Below, one piece after another: positions 42,207 through 51,439 of a stretch of DNA of 64,000 nt; positions within the stretch are counted from its first letter, which is position 1; the number at the start of each line of letters is the position of its first letter. The DNA is from Vibrio ezurae NBRC 102218 (GTDB taxonomy: Bacteria > Pseudomonadota > Gammaproteobacteria > Enterobacterales > Vibrionaceae): assembly GCF_000467185.1 (NCBI RefSeq), contig NZ_BATM01000008.1:1-64000 (forward strand), given 5' to 3'. Below the pieces are notes generated by a model that worked only from the letters and a program-made list of their open reading frames with translations, was not told the DNA's origin and searched no databases. A program made the translations under genes and the position numbers.

Positions 42207-42440
42207 TTAGTGGCTAAGCGCCCTTAGAATCTTGTCTGCCGATTCAGCGATTTCTACGCCTTGATCGGTCAGGTAACCACCGTCACTGAGTGTACACAAA
42301 CCTTTCTCAAACAAGCTTTTAATTGCCACTTGAGTTGCTTCACAAGCATCACTGCGAACCTTAATACCTGTAGCCGCACTGTCTAAGTTGAATTGCATTA
42401 GCAAGTTCAGTTCATCGACTAATAATTGATTAAATTTCAT
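42207..42440 (-). CDS. TIGR02647-type small protein
   Basis: 77 residues. Contains FNQLLVDELNLLMQFNLDSA and a LFEKGLCTLSDGGYLTDQG stretch that looks like a winged-helix core. From memory this matches TIGR02647, a family of small conserved gammaproteobacterial proteins, possibly DNA-binding. Cytoplasmic, function unknown. A GGAAAGAGC ribosome-binding region precedes the ATG. Confidence 0.75.
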   Translation of the reverse strand: MKFNQLLVDELNLLMQFNLDSAATGIKVRSDACEATQVAIKSLFEKGLCTLSDGGYLTDQGVEIAESADKILRALSH

Positions 42441-42658
42441 GCTCTTTCCTTTTTGATTCCTTTCAACACATTAGAACTGGAATGCAAGCGAATCAACCAC
42501 AAACACCGAAAAACGTTACCTCTATCAGATGCGCGCTTATTTATTAACCGCATAGGGTGCTGGGAAATTTCAAATATGATTAATGTCATGACAAAGTAAA
42601 AAAAAGCATTTTTTTGTTGACTCTGCTCTATCCCAGATGAGGTCAGTCTTTACACTTT

Positions 42659-42681
42659 TTATCCACAATTATTGTGGATAA
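42659..42681. promoter_or_regulatory. Perfect dyad of two inverted DnaA-box sequences
   Basis: TTATCCACA (42659-42667) and TGTGGATAA (42673-42681) are each exact DnaA consensus boxes, head to head 5 bp apart. The whole is an 11-bp-arm palindrome. It may be a DnaA site or the operator of another regulator. Confidence 0.6.
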
Positions 42682-42754
42682 CCGCAGCGAATCCGCTTTT
42701 CGTTCTACCTAAACGATAGATAACATTAAGCGCTTATAAATTAACCACTTATTG

Positions 42755-42764
42755 TTGTTCATAT
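42755..42764 (+). promoter_or_regulatory. Candidate TorR box
   Basis: TTGTTCATAT matches the E. coli TorR decamer CTGTTCATAT at 9 of 10 positions. It lies about 180 bp upstream of torE. A weaker relative, TAGCTCATAT, is at 42808-42817. It suggests TMAO induction through TorS/TorR, whose genes are outside the window. Confidence 0.6.
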
Positions 42765-42937
42765 AGAAATAGGGGATTAAATAGAGCAATTCGCACGCTT
42801 TATTTTTTAGCTCATATACTGCTAGCACAATGAAAATCCCCGTCTTTAGCCTAGATAGATTATGGATATGGTCTAGATTATTAATATCGATTAACTGTCG
42901 AATAGCTGTGTTATTCACAATGAAAAAGGCGTCGCGA

Positions 42938-43114
42938 ATGAGTGATACGAATACGATTCAAGAAGAAGAGAAGCACTCCTTAGAGTGGAAAGCGTTTCTC
43001 TTTATAGCCGTTATTCTCTTTCCAGTTTTAAGTGTCATGTTTGTCGGTGGATACGGATTTGTAGTGTGGATGCTTCAAGTTTTTGTTTGGGGGCCTCCGG
43101 GAGCCCACGGATAA
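42938..43114 (+). CDS. torE: TorE, NapE/TorE family small membrane protein
   Basis: 58 residues from the ATG at 42938 (MSDTNT); an in-frame ATG at 42920 adds six residues. A single membrane segment (AFLFIAVILFPVLSVMFVGG) followed by YGFVVWMLQVFV is the NapE/TorE hallmark. It is encoded first in torECA of Vibrio and Shewanella; its exact role is unknown. torC follows after about 40 bp. Confidence 0.88.
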   Translation: MSDTNTIQEEEKHSLEWKAFLFIAVILFPVLSVMFVGGYGFVVWMLQVFVWGPPGAHG

Positions 43115-43155
43115 CGAAATAAACGACCCACAACAAATGGAAGAGTGAGAGTAAA

Positions 43156-44340
43156 ATGAAATCACTAATTGTTAAATTATGGACGACCATGAGTCGCCCT
43201 GCTAAGCACATCAGTCTTGGCATCCTAACGTTAGGTGGCTTTTTAGCTGGGGTTATTTTTTGGGGTGGATTTAACACCGCGTTAGAAGCGGCCAATACCG
43301 AAGAATTTTGTATTAGTTGTCATACCATGCGTGACAATGTGTACGAAGAACTGCAAACCACAGTGCACTGGAAAAACCACGCTGGTGTTCGCGCCACTTG
43401 TCCTGATTGTCATGTCCCGCACGAATGGACCGCAAAAATAGCCCGTAAAATTCAAGCATCAAAAGAGGTCTATGCTCAAATTTTTGGCGATTTAGATACG
43501 CCGGAAAAATTTGAGGAGCGCCGTTTTGAACTGGCTCGTCATGAATGGAATCGTTTCTCTGCCAATAAATCCTTAGAGTGTAAAAACTGTCACCAATACG
43601 ATTCCATGGATTTTGCCGCGATGTCACCAACCGCTCGTATTCAAATGAAGCAAGCTGCGGAGCGAGATCAAAGCTGTCTTGATTGTCATAAAGGCATTGC
43701 GCACAACTTACCCCAAAATATGGACTCTTCCGGTGGTTTGATTGGCGAGCTTGAGCAGATAGCGCATTCAACTTCCTATACTAAAGACGCCTCATATGTT
43801 TCTGTTCGTCACCTTGCCGTTTATGAAGACCAAAACTTATCTGTTGAAGCCGGTCTGCTTAATCCTGCGTCACAAATTAAAGTACTGCAAGTGACAGACC
43901 AAGCCTTGCAAGTGGAAATTAGTGGCTGGCGTAAAGACAAAGGCTTTGGGCGAGTGATACAAGAAGACTTTGGTATGAATATCGCCGTTGGATCTTTACT
44001 TAAAGAGGCTGCGCAAAATGACGCTATCGTGCAAAGTTTTGAAGAGAAAGAAGATGAGTTAACCGGGCTACCATGGAGTCGAGTAGTGGCAACCGTATGG
44101 ATGAAACCTGAGTCACTGGTTGAGGGCTTTGACGACATATGGACCCGAGCTGGAGAGTCCTACAAGGTGAATTGTTCAACTTGTCATACTCAACCTGCCC
44201 CTGCTCACTTTACGGCAAATGCATGGCCGGGCATGTTCAATGGGATGTCTGCTTTTGTCAATCTAGATACTGACAGTGAAGCTTTGGTATTGAAATATCT
44301 ACAGAAACATTCATCTGACTTTTCAGATCAACATCACTAA
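43156..44340 (+). CDS. torC: TorC, pentaheme c-type cytochrome
   Basis: 394 residues. An N-terminal membrane anchor (ISLGILTLGGFLAGVIFWGG, about 19-38) is followed by five CxxCH heme sites at about residues 52, 82, 142, 174 and 340. This is the NapC/NirT tetraheme domain plus a C-terminal monoheme domain that defines TorC. It passes electrons from menaquinol in the membrane to periplasmic TorA. A good GGAAGAG ribosome-binding site precedes the start. Confidence 0.95.
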   Translation: MKSLIVKLWTTMSRPAKHISLGILTLGGFLAGVIFWGGFNTALEAANTEEFCISCHTMRDNVYEELQTTVHWKNHAGVRATCPDCHVPHEWTAKIARKIQASKEVYAQIFGDLDTPEKFEERRFELARHEWNRFSANKSLECKNCHQYDSMDFAAMSPTARIQMKQAAERDQSCLDCHKGIAHNLPQNMDSSGGLIGELEQIAHSTSYTKDASYVSVRHLAVYEDQNLSVEAGLLNPASQIKVLQVTDQALQVEISGWRKDKGFGRVIQEDFGMNIAVGSLLKEAAQNDAIVQSFEEKEDELTGLPWSRVVATVWMKPESLVEGFDDIWTRAGESYKVNCSTCHTQPAPAHFTANAWPGMFNGMSAFVNLDTDSEALVLKYLQKHSSDFSDQHH

Positions 44341-44359
44341 TTCTTGACGGAGAGAAATC

Positions 44360-46822
44360 ATGTCATTATCAAGAAGAAACTTTCTGAAAGGGTTAGGGGC
44401 ATCAGGTGCAGCTGCCTCAGTCATTGGCCCAAGTTTATTGGTCTCTAGCTCAGCCAATGCCGCCGCCGAAACTGAAGGTGTTTGGAAAACATCAGGCTCT
44501 CACTGGGGGGCATTTCGAGCAAGGATCTGGGCAGGTAAAGTTCAAGAGATTAAGCCGTTAGAAGTGGATAAATACCCCACCGAGATGTTAAACGGCATTA
44601 AGGGCATTATTTATAGCCCATCGCGAGTACGTTACCCAATGGTGCGCCTTGATTGGCTTAAAAAGCATAAATATTCTGCTGATACGCGAGGGAATAACCG
44701 TTTTGTTCGTGTGACTTGGGATGAAGCTTTAGATCTGTTTTATCGAGAATTAGAGCGAGTGCAAAAGGACTATGGACCTTGGGCGCTACATGCGGGGCAA
44801 ACAGGCTGGCGTCAAACCGGACAAATGCACAGTTGTAATAACCACATGCAGCGAGCAATAGGGTTACACGGTTACTCAGTTAAGAAAGTAGGGGATTACT
44901 CTACAGGAGCAGGGCAAACCATTTTGCCTTATGTGTTAGGCTCAACAGAGGTGTATGCACAAGGCACCTCGTGGGATCTTATTTTAGAAAACAGTAACAA
45001 CATTATTATCTGGGCAAGCGATCCGGTGAAAAACCTGCAAGTGGGTTGGACCTGTGAAACCCATGAATCCTTTGAATATCTCGAAAAGCTAAAGCAAAAG
45101 GTTGCCAATAAAGAGATCAAGGTGATCTCTGTCGATCCGGTAAAAAACAAAACCCAGCAATACCTTGGCAATGATCATTTGTATGTCAATCCGCAAACCG
45201 ACGTTGCGTTCATGTTAGGGATCGCGCACACCTTATATAAAGAAAAGCGTTATGACAGTAAATTTATCGACCTTTATTGCTTAGGCTTTAAAGAGTTCAC
45301 CCAATACTTAAACGGTGAATCAAAAGACAAGGTCGAGAAAACCCCAGAGTGGGCGGCAAAAATTTGTGGTATTCCAGCGGATAAAATCCGTGAATTTGCC
45401 AGAATGCTGGTGGATGGTCGCACACAAATCCTATTTGGTTGGTGTATTCAAAGACAAGAGCACGGTGAACAACCTTACTGGATGGGGGCAGTTTTAGCGG
45501 CAATGATAGGTCAGATTGGACTACCCGGCGGTGGGGTCTCTTATGGGCATCACTATTCTGGCATTGGTGTTTCTTCAACTGGCTTTGGTGCGCCGGGGTC
45601 ATATCCACTCAATATAGACACGGGCCAGTCACCAAAATACACCAATACAGACTTTAATGGCTACAGCAGTGTGATTCCGGTGGCAAGGTGGATTGATTGC
45701 TTAAAAGAACCGGGGAAAAAGATTCAAGCCAACGGCAAAGAAGTCACCTTACCGGCGTTTAAGATGATGGTTGTCAGTGGTAATAACCCGTGGCATCACC
45801 ATCAAGATCGCAATAATATGAAGGCCGCATTTAAAAACCTACAAACCTTAGTCACCATCGACTTTGCATGGACAGCCACCTGCCGATTCTCAGATATTGT
45901 GCTTCCAGCATGTACTCAATTTGAGCGCAATGACATAGACGGCTATGGCGCATACTCTGGGCGTGGTCTGGTGGCCATGCACAAACTCGTGGACCCATTA
46001 TTCCAGTCGAAAACCGATTTCGATATTATGACGGAACTTACCGCGCGCTGGGGAAGGGATAAAGATTATACTCGCGGTATGTCTGAGATGGAGTGGGTAA
46101 GAAAGCTCTATAACGACTGTAAACAAGCGAATGCGGCGTTCAATTTGCCAGAATTTGAAGAGTTTTGGCAAAAAGGCTTTTTAGACTTTGGGAAAGGGAA
46201 ACCTTGGACCCGTCATGCCGATTTTAGAGAAGACCCTGAAATTAGCGCCCTTGGAACTCCTTCTGGGTTTATTGAAATCACCAGCCGAACCATTGGCCGT
46301 TATGGATATGAACATTGCCAAGAGCACCCAATGTGGTTTGAAAAATCAGAACGCTCTCATGGCGGACCGGGTTCGAAAAAACACCCATTCTGGCTACAGT
46401 CTTGTCACCCAGATAAACGCCTCCACTCACAAATGTGTGAATCCGAAGAGTTTAGAGCCACCTATGCCGTTCAAGGCCGAGAGCCGTGTTACATTAACCC
46501 AACAGATGCAAAAGCCAAAGGCATCAAAGATGGAGATTTAGTTCGAGTGTTTAACGATCGTGGTCAACTCATTGCCGGGGCAGTGGTCAGTGAACATTAC
46601 CCGCCAGGCGTAATTCGTATCGAAGAAGGGGCTTGGTACGGGCCGTTAAATGAGAAAGTAGGCGCGATTGATACCTATGGCGATCCCAACACCTTAACTC
46701 AAGACATTCCATCCTCTGAGCTGGCTCAAGCCACTTCAGCAAATACGTGTATTGTGGATATTGAGAAGTTCAAAGGTCAAGTGCCACCCGTGACCTCTTT
46801 CGGCGGGCCAATTGAGTTGTAG
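44360..46822 (+). CDS. torA: TorA, trimethylamine-N-oxide reductase
   Basis: 820 residues. A Tat signal ([10 protein letters not shown]) leads to a cleavage region [14 protein letters not shown]. The bis-MGD molybdopterin enzyme of the DMSO reductase family shows YSTGAGQT (molybdenum-ligand serine), [12 protein letters not shown] and a C-terminal [13 protein letters not shown] dinucleotide-binding stretch. It reduces TMAO to TMA in the periplasm as terminal oxidase of anaerobic respiration. Its chaperone TorD is at 32299-32949. A terminator follows. Confidence 0.96.
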   Translation: MSLSRRNFLKGLGASGAAASVIGPSLLVSSSANAAAETEGVWKTSGSHWGAFRARIWAGKVQEIKPLEVDKYPTEMLNGIKGIIYSPSRVRYPMVRLDWLKKHKYSADTRGNNRFVRVTWDEALDLFYRELERVQKDYGPWALHAGQTGWRQTGQMHSCNNHMQRAIGLHGYSVKKVGDYSTGAGQTILPYVLGSTEVYAQGTSWDLILENSNNIIIWASDPVKNLQVGWTCETHESFEYLEKLKQKVANKEIKVISVDPVKNKTQQYLGNDHLYVNPQTDVAFMLGIAHTLYKEKRYDSKFIDLYCLGFKEFTQYLNGESKDKVEKTPEWAAKICGIPADKIREFARMLVDGRTQILFGWCIQRQEHGEQPYWMGAVLAAMIGQIGLPGGGVSYGHHYSGIGVSSTGFGAPGSYPLNIDTGQSPKYTNTDFNGYSSVIPVARWIDCLKEPGKKIQANGKEVTLPAFKMMVVSGNNPWHHHQDRNNMKAAFKNLQTLVTIDFAWTATCRFSDIVLPACTQFERNDIDGYGAYSGRGLVAMHKLVDPLFQSKTDFDIMTELTARWGRDKDYTRGMSEMEWVRKLYNDCKQANAAFNLPEFEEFWQKGFLDFGKGKPWTRHADFREDPEISALGTPSGFIEITSRTIGRYGYEHCQEHPMWFEKSERSHGGPGSKKHPFWLQSCHPDKRLHSQMCESEEFRATYAVQGREPCYINPTDAKAKGIKDGDLVRVFNDRGQLIAGAVVSEHYPPGVIRIEEGAWYGPLNEKVGAIDTYGDPNTLTQDIPSSELAQATSANTCIVDIEKFKGQVPPVTSFGGPIEL

Positions 46823-46840
46823 ATGTATGTAAGTCAGTTG

Positions 46841-46869
46841 AAAGCCTTGGGTAATACCAAGGCTTTTTT
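46841..46869 (+). terminator. Terminator after torA
   Basis: AAAGCCTTGG and CCAAGGCTTTTTT pair around GTAATA with a T-tract. It marks the left border of the following island. Confidence 0.92.
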
Positions 46870-46988
46870 GTGTTTGTTAGGAAACATAATGTACCTAACT
46901 ATCATCAAGCCTTAGAGGGAGAGGCTTATCACCATGAAACTCAGTGCCTTACAAGACCCTTGGGAAGAATAATTGAACCAAATATAAC

Positions 46989-47013
46989 AAAGGCTCAAAT
47001 GTACGGAGCCTTT
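46989..47013 (-). terminator. Probable terminator of the PLD gene
   Basis: AAAGGCTC (46989-46996) and GAGCCTTT (47006-47013) pair around 9 nt. On the minus strand it follows the PLD gene stop by about 12 bp. The T-tract is short. Confidence 0.55.
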
Positions 47014-47024
47014 CAATCATACTT

Positions 47025-48374
47025 CTACATATTCACCCTAACGGAATACCCTAAGGCTCTCAGAGCTTTATTGGTTCGACCATTCCTTGGTGGAGTATCT
47101 TCTGGTTTAGCCCATCCTGCCACTTCTGCTATTGAGTTAATACCATAGTGCTTGAATCTATACTGAGGATCTTTGCCTGCTAGGTATATACGTTCCCACA
47201 TCTGATCTGCATTACCGCCGTACAACACGAACTTGAGTAGTTCACCAATGGTTTGCCCTTTGTCATTTTGTTGCCCCATGAGCCATTCTGTAAATAAGGG
47301 TACTCGTTGCTCCATCGACAGACTCTGCTCATGAGGCTTCCCAAGGGATGCTGTACTCATCTTGCTCAGATGGTCCATGGTTGCATGAGTTGCCCTTAGA
47401 ATCCCATTTAGCTCGTTCTCTGATAGGTTATCGATATTGGCTTTGCTTAGGCTATTCCTAATCAGAGGAGCTTTTTCATACAGATTAATATCTTCATCTG
47501 ATGGAGGTGCAGGTAAGTCTTTCCACCAAGCTAACATTGTGAGCAGGGATGCTTGAGGATCTTTGCTGTTGGTCTTGTAGTATTCCTCGTAGGGGTACTT
47601 GTTGTCTATCTGCCTTACTTTGTTGTAGTAGTAAGCATGTAGGAACTGATCTACCTGCCAATATGCAGGTGTATCTTCTTCAATCCAGTGTGGTCTAAAG
47701 TCGTTAATCTGGGAAGCAATATTACGGATGTGTGATATTGCACTATTCCACTCTATACGGAAGTTTTCTTTGCGTATGTCTTTGGCATTCTGGTCTGGAA
47801 CAAAGCTTGGACCCTCCCATTCAGGGATAATACGCTTAGGTGGGTTGGTTCTGTCAGCTTTTTCTCTTTCACGCTTTTGCTTCTGAAGTAGCTTCTGTTC
47901 ATCGATAATTTCTTGAGTTAGGTCGAATGCTACGTCTAAGGCTTCCAAACCATCGAAGAACTCTTCAAGCTGTTCGAGCATACCAGAATCACTTAGGTCA
48001 CTTTCACTGAAGAATACACCTGCTTCGATGTTGGTATTCCATGCTCTGTCTGTGAGGTTAGCTGAACCAACATAAGCACCATAACCTTTCCACCAAATAA
48101 CTTTGCTGTGCAGGCAATCAGGAACCAACTTACAGAACACGTTGTTCTTTGTATTTGATAGGAGCTTACTCAGGAAACTAGGTGCAACTGGAACTGTGTG
48201 GTCATATCGCATCCAAATATCTAGTCGATGTTTATTGTCGATGCAGTGTTGTAAAAGCTGAGTTTTATCATCACCGTATGCGATAGCCGCTACTACTCCA
48301 TCAAGCTCAGTGTCTGCTGTTGGAAGCAAAGATCTGAAATACTCACGATTCAAGCTGTTTGCTACTAGCTTCAT
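47025..48374 (-). CDS. Phospholipase D-like (HKD) nuclease family protein
   Basis: 449 residues. The N-terminal third holds one PLD-type active site: HSK (H89, K91) and, twelve residues on, GSANLTDRAW, with a glutamate near 117. The aspartate of the classical HxKxxxxD is replaced by K96. The C-terminal two thirds are helical and carry no domain I recognise. A single HKD would need dimerisation for activity, as in Nuc or BfiI. It is divergent from hsdMSR with 243 bp between, in the same island, so a defence role is likely but unproven. Confidence 0.75.
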   Translation of the reverse strand: MKLVANSLNREYFRSLLPTADTELDGVVAAIAYGDDKTQLLQHCIDNKHRLDIWMRYDHTVPVAPSFLSKLLSNTKNNVFCKLVPDCLHSKVIWWKGYGAYVGSANLTDRAWNTNIEAGVFFSESDLSDSGMLEQLEEFFDGLEALDVAFDLTQEIIDEQKLLQKQKREREKADRTNPPKRIIPEWEGPSFVPDQNAKDIRKENFRIEWNSAISHIRNIASQINDFRPHWIEEDTPAYWQVDQFLHAYYYNKVRQIDNKYPYEEYYKTNSKDPQASLLTMLAWWKDLPAPPSDEDINLYEKAPLIRNSLSKANIDNLSENELNGILRATHATMDHLSKMSTASLGKPHEQSLSMEQRVPLFTEWLMGQQNDKGQTIGELLKFVLYGGNADQMWERIYLAGKDPQYRFKHYGINSIAEVAGWAKPEDTPPRNGRTNKALRALGYSVRVNM

Positions 48375-48617
48375 TTATTTATCCCCTTTCTTTAAAACAA
48401 TTTTTCCAACATACAGCGTTCAGTAAATAGGGAGCAAACGTAGATCTTTGTTATGTGTTTTACGTTACAGTTCCACAAAAATAGTAATTAAATTTCATAT
48501 GTATATGAACAAAAAACAATCATTTGGCTCTAATTTAGACTTGAACCAAAGGACAGATAGAATTGCTCTGTTACACTCATTGGTTCAGAATTTCTGTACA
48601 ACTAATTTGGGTACGTC

Positions 48618-50156
48618 ATGGTTCGTGAACATCAACAAGAATTACAAAAACAGCTCTGGAATATTGCCAACACACTCCGAGGTAATATGTCGGCAGATGA
48701 CTTCCGTGATTACATACTAGGATTGATTTTCTACAAATATCTTTCGGACAAACTAAACACTTACTGTGACAACTTGCTTGCTGAAGATGGTATTAAGTTC
48801 GTTGAATCTGACGATGAGTTAATCAAAGAACTACATGAAGAATGTGTTGAGAACCTAGGCTACTTCGTAGCTCCGAACCAGTTGTTCTCAAGCCTAGCTA
48901 AGCGTGGTCAGAAGAATGAGTTTATTCTTGATGAACTGAGCCGTGTACTTAATGACATTGAACAATCAACCACCTCTGCTGACTCAGCAGATGACTTCAA
49001 CGGTCTGTTTGAAGAACTAGAACTCAACTCAAGCAAGCTAGGTAAAAACCCTGACTCCCGTAATAAGTTAATTAGTCAGGTTCTGGTTCATTTAGAGAAC
49101 ATCGACTTCCAGATTGAGAATACAGAGATTGATCTTCTTGGCGATGCTTATGAATATCTGATTGGTCAGTTTGCATCGGGTGCAGGTAAGAAAGCAGGGG
49201 AGTTCTATACACCTCAGCAGGTCAGTAAGATTCTTGCTAAGTTGGTGAGCATCGATGGTAATGTGAAGTCTGTATATGACCCTACGTGTGGTTCTGGTTC
49301 ATTGCTACTGCGTGTTGCTCGTGAGGTGGGTAGTCACAACCTTGAGTTCAGTGGTCAGGAACAAAACCCAAGCACTTATAACCTTGCTCGCATGAACATG
49401 CTTATGCACGGTGTTCGCTACGATAAGTTTGATATTAAGAATGACGATACCCTTGAAAACCCAATGCACCTCGATCAACGTTTTGATGCTGTTGTAGCTA
49501 ATCCTCCATTCTCAGCTAATTGGAGTGCTAACGAATTATTATTGAATGATGAACGTTTTGCTGACTACGGCAGACTTGCTCCTAAGACCAAAGCTGACTT
49601 TGCCTTTGTACTTCACATGGTTCACCAATTGAACCAGAACGGTACTCTAGCAGTTGTAGTCCCTCACGGTATCCTTTTCCGTGGTGCGGCTGAGGGTCAT
49701 ATCCGTAAACACCTAATCGAGAAGAAGAACTACCTAGACGCTGTTATTGGCTTACCGGCAGGTATCTTCTTTGGTACGAGTATTCCTACTTGTATCTTGG
49801 TATTTAAGAAGAACCGTACTCACTCTGAAGACGTATTGTTTATCGATGGTTCGAACCACTTTGAGAAAGGTAAGGCTCAGAACCACCTGAGAGATGAAGA
49901 TGTAGATCGCATCATTGAGGCATACGCTAAGCGTGAACCAATTGAGAAGTTTGCTCATGTGGCTGACTTGTCTGAGATTGCCGAGAACGACTATAACCTC
50001 AACATCCCTCGCTACGTTGATACCTTTGAGGAAGAGGAACCAGTAGACCTAGATGCAGTAGCTACAGACCTAACTGAGCTTGAGACCAAGATGCATTCAG
50101 TTGATGCTGACATTGCTGGCTTTTGTGCTGAACTAAAAATCAAAGCTCCATTCTAA
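48618..50156 (+). CDS. hsdM: Type I restriction-modification methyltransferase subunit HsdM
   Basis: 512 residues. An N-terminal HsdM_N helical domain (about 1-150) precedes the gamma-class N6-adenine methyltransferase domain. SAM motif I is DPTCGSGSLLL near residue 221 and catalytic motif IV is NPPF near residue 295. With HsdS it methylates the recognition sequence; with HsdR it restricts. hsdS starts 13 bp after its stop. Both active-site motifs are intact. Confidence 0.95.
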   Translation: MVREHQQELQKQLWNIANTLRGNMSADDFRDYILGLIFYKYLSDKLNTYCDNLLAEDGIKFVESDDELIKELHEECVENLGYFVAPNQLFSSLAKRGQKNEFILDELSRVLNDIEQSTTSADSADDFNGLFEELELNSSKLGKNPDSRNKLISQVLVHLENIDFQIENTEIDLLGDAYEYLIGQFASGAGKKAGEFYTPQQVSKILAKLVSIDGNVKSVYDPTCGSGSLLLRVAREVGSHNLEFSGQEQNPSTYNLARMNMLMHGVRYDKFDIKNDDTLENPMHLDQRFDAVVANPPFSANWSANELLLNDERFADYGRLAPKTKADFAFVLHMVHQLNQNGTLAVVVPHGILFRGAAEGHIRKHLIEKKNYLDAVIGLPAGIFFGTSIPTCILVFKKNRTHSEDVLFIDGSNHFEKGKAQNHLRDEDVDRIIEAYAKREPIEKFAHVADLSEIAENDYNLNIPRYVDTFEEEEPVDLDAVATDLTELETKMHSVDADIAGFCAELKIKAPF

Positions 50157-50168
50157 GGTAGACATTTT

Positions 50169-51431
50169 ATGACAGAACAACTAAATGTGCCAAAGCTTAG
50201 GTTTTTCGATTTCGATGATGCCTTGGAGCTAAAGTATTTCGGCGAACTAGTCAATGACATTACTTATGGACCACGCTTTAGTGCGGAAGATTATTGCTCA
50301 GATGGTAACGTTAGGACTATACGTGGTACTGATATGGGAGTTAATGGTGAGATCAAATACCATCAAGTTCCTACAGCAAACTTAGATGAAAAAACAGTTG
50401 ACCGTCACAAGCTGAAAGATGGTGATCTTGTGATGATTACAACAGCTGATTGTGGTGTAACATCTGTATATCGTGAGCAATCAATTAAGCATATTTGTAG
50501 TGCGTATGCAGTTAAAATTAACTTGAATGAAAATGCTGACTCTACTTATCTCAAGTACTTTTATCAGACAACCAAAGCCCAGTATGAAGTAAGTCGATTC
50601 ATTCGCAAGGCAACAGTTTCAAACTTGCCCGGTTCGGATATAAATCGAATCAGACATTATCCTCCGCTGTTGCCTGAACAACAAAAAATAGCCTCATTCT
50701 TGTCTAAGGTAGATGAGAAGATCAGCCTACTTTCAGAGAAGAAGGACAAGCTCACCGAGTACAAGAAAGGTGTGATGCAACAGTTGTTCAATGGTAAGTG
50801 GGGCTATGTTGATGGGAAAGAAGATGGACAGCTAACCTTCATTCCACCAACTCTACGATTCAAAGCTGATGATGGTAGTGAGTTCCCTGATTGGGAAGAG
50901 AAGTGTCTCGGTGAAATTGTATCGATAAAATCACCAAAAGTTGTTCCATTTGAAGGTATTGAACTTCCTTGTATTGAGCTTGATAACCTATCTCAGGAAA
51001 CTGGAAGGATAATAGGGGACCTATCAGTTAATGGAGCCTTGAGCCAAAAAAACCGTTTTAAAGCAGGTGATGTACTGTTTGGAAAGCTACGTCCTTACCT
51101 GAAAAAGTTCGCTTATCCTGACTTTGCCGGAATGTGTTCAAGCGAAATCTGGGTCATGAGCTCTGCTGATTCACTTTCAAGTAATTATCTGTTTCAGTTT
51201 ATACAAACTGAAGATTTTGTGGCGGAAGCGAACAAGTCTTCGGGAACCAAAATGCCTCGTGCAGATTGGAAAGTCGTATCGCAAATGAAATTTGGCTTGC
51301 CGTGTTTAGGTGAGCAAACCAGGATAGCTAATTTCCTATCAGCAATCGATCAGAAGATAGACCTAGCAAACACAGAGCTTGAGAAAGCCAAAGAGTGGAA
51401 GAAAGGCTTGCTACAACAGATGTTCGTGTAA
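50169..51431 (+). CDS. hsdS: Type I specificity subunit HsdS
   Basis: 420 residues with two target recognition domains (about 1-165 and 215-370). Each is followed by a conserved helical spacer: PEQQKIASFLSKVDEKI and GEQTRIANFLSAIDQKI. The repeat symmetry is the usual sign of a complete HsdS. Recognition sequence cannot be read from sequence by eye. The TRD1 region differs in base composition from its neighbours, as is common for shuffled specificity domains. Confidence 0.93.
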   Translation: MTEQLNVPKLRFFDFDDALELKYFGELVNDITYGPRFSAEDYCSDGNVRTIRGTDMGVNGEIKYHQVPTANLDEKTVDRHKLKDGDLVMITTADCGVTSVYREQSIKHICSAYAVKINLNENADSTYLKYFYQTTKAQYEVSRFIRKATVSNLPGSDINRIRHYPPLLPEQQKIASFLSKVDEKISLLSEKKDKLTEYKKGVMQQLFNGKWGYVDGKEDGQLTFIPPTLRFKADDGSEFPDWEEKCLGEIVSIKSPKVVPFEGIELPCIELDNLSQETGRIIGDLSVNGALSQKNRFKAGDVLFGKLRPYLKKFAYPDFAGMCSSEIWVMSSADSLSSNYLFQFIQTEDFVAEANKSSGTKMPRADWKVVSQMKFGLPCLGEQTRIANFLSAIDQKIDLANTELEKAKEWKKGLLQQMFV

Positions 51432-51439
51432 GGGATGGT

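Larger units (their letters stand above)
42441..42937. other. Regulatory region upstream of torECA
   Basis: 497 bp without a supported gene. It holds the promoter of the leftward small gene, a perfect dyad of two DnaA-box sequences (42659-42681), one good TorR-like decamer (42755-42764) and a weaker one (42808-42817). A reading frame entering torE from 42830 looks non-coding at its start. Confidence 0.6.

Noticed and set aside
42596..42616. A-tract/T-tract palindrome near the tor region as a terminator
   Set aside because: Only A/T pairing around GC with no GC-rich stem; more likely curved promoter DNA.
43313..43771. 152-codon minus-strand frame inside torC
   Set aside because: Lies opposite the heme-binding region of torC, whose frame is clearly real; no independent signals.
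46870..47148. 92-codon plus-strand frame after torA
   Set aside because: It runs over a terminator and into the PLD gene on the opposite strand; no coding character.
48448..48720. 90-codon plus-strand frame overlapping the hsdM start
   Set aside because: Out of frame with hsdM, whose N-terminus matches the HsdM family.
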